From NCBI GenBank assembly GCA_016234975.1, contig JACRND010000110.1:1-5070 (forward strand): a DNA stretch of 5,070 bases. Reading direction: 5' to 3'. Below are positions 4,949-5,070 of this stretch, one piece after another. Source of the stretch: Nitrosarchaeum sp. GTDB taxonomy: Archaea; Thermoproteota; Nitrososphaeria; Nitrososphaerales; Nitrosopumilaceae. The stretch's first letter is position 1. Each line of letters begins with the position of its first letter. The position numbers and the translations under genes were made by a program. The notes under the pieces were generated by a model. That model did no database searches. It was not told the origin of the DNA and worked only from the letters and a program-made list of their open reading frames with translations.

Positions 4949-5070
4949 TTACTTGTCCATTATCTCAATAGTATCAAATTGGTCTTGATGATCAGCAAGA
5001 AAATAAGTGATATCATCAGAATCAATTTCTAGCCATTCTGATTCTTCACAATATGGCAAATAATCTTCAA
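4949..5070 (-). CDS. C-terminal end of an acidic protein, cut by the window edge
   Basis: On the minus strand one frame is open from the right edge to a TAA at 4951-4949 and gives 39 residues. It starts EDYLPYCEESEWLEIDSDD and ends DTIEIMDK. The other two frames have early stops (TGA at the edge, TAG at 5031-5029). The composition is strongly acidic and reads like real protein, not AT-rich noise. I do not recognise the family. It is in the same orientation as the 174-aa gene, with a 37-nt gap. It is too short to say more. Confidence 0.55.
   Translation of the reverse strand, partial: EDYLPYCEESEWLEIDSDDITYFLADHQDQFDTIEIMDK

Noticed and set aside
1..5070. CRISPR arrays, tRNA genes, insertion sequences or prophage genes
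   Set aside because: I saw no regularly spaced repeats, tRNA-like cloverleaf with T-loop sequence, transposase, integrase or terminal inverted repeats. The genes look like ordinary chromosomal genes.

Overview
The window looks like a chromosomal segment of a low-GC ammonia-oxidising archaeon (Nitrososphaerota/Thaumarchaeota, most like Nitrosopumilus). The evidence is archaeal-type ribosomal proteins (uS15 with the archaeal/eukaryotic N-terminal extension, and eS1/S3Ae, which bacteria lack), a KEOPS Pcc1-like subunit, TATA-type promoters placed for leaderless transcripts, and poly-T tracts where terminators are expected. This assignment rests on recognising families, not on a database search.

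Left block (1-3431, all minus strand): a compact information-processing operon, read from right to left. It runs uS15 (2982-3431), a RecJ-like DHH/DHHA1 nuclease (1561-2982), Pcc1 (1356-1598), seryl-tRNA synthetase (94-1356), and the first 17 codons of eS1/S3Ae with a TTG start (1-53). Two junctions are TAATG stop/start overlaps. RecJ and pcc1 overlap by 38 nt. Only the serS-eS1 junction has a gap (40 nt). The operon joins ribosome assembly, tRNA charging, t6A tRNA modification and DNA replication/repair.

Middle block (3432-4386): a divergent promoter region of 128 nt separates uS15 from two small plus-strand membrane-protein genes (3560-3892, 110 aa; 4006-4275, 89 aa). Each is followed by a T-rich terminator-like tract, and both carry many C-ending codons, as expected for very high expression. 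I think they are the pair reported as extra subunits of archaeal ammonia monooxygenase (AmoY and AmoZ). That is a recollection-based hypothesis, and I do not assign which is which. The second gene appears to have its own TATA box and a leaderless ATG, so the longer GTG-started reading is probably wrong.

Right block (4387-5070, minus strand): a 174-aa membrane-anchored extracytoplasmic protein. It resembles a His-rich extracytoplasmic domain but has lost the histidines. Upstream of it is the acidic C-terminal end of another protein that runs off the window edge.

No tRNA, rRNA, CRISPR array, insertion sequence or integrase was seen. The most interesting part is the pair of small membrane proteins.
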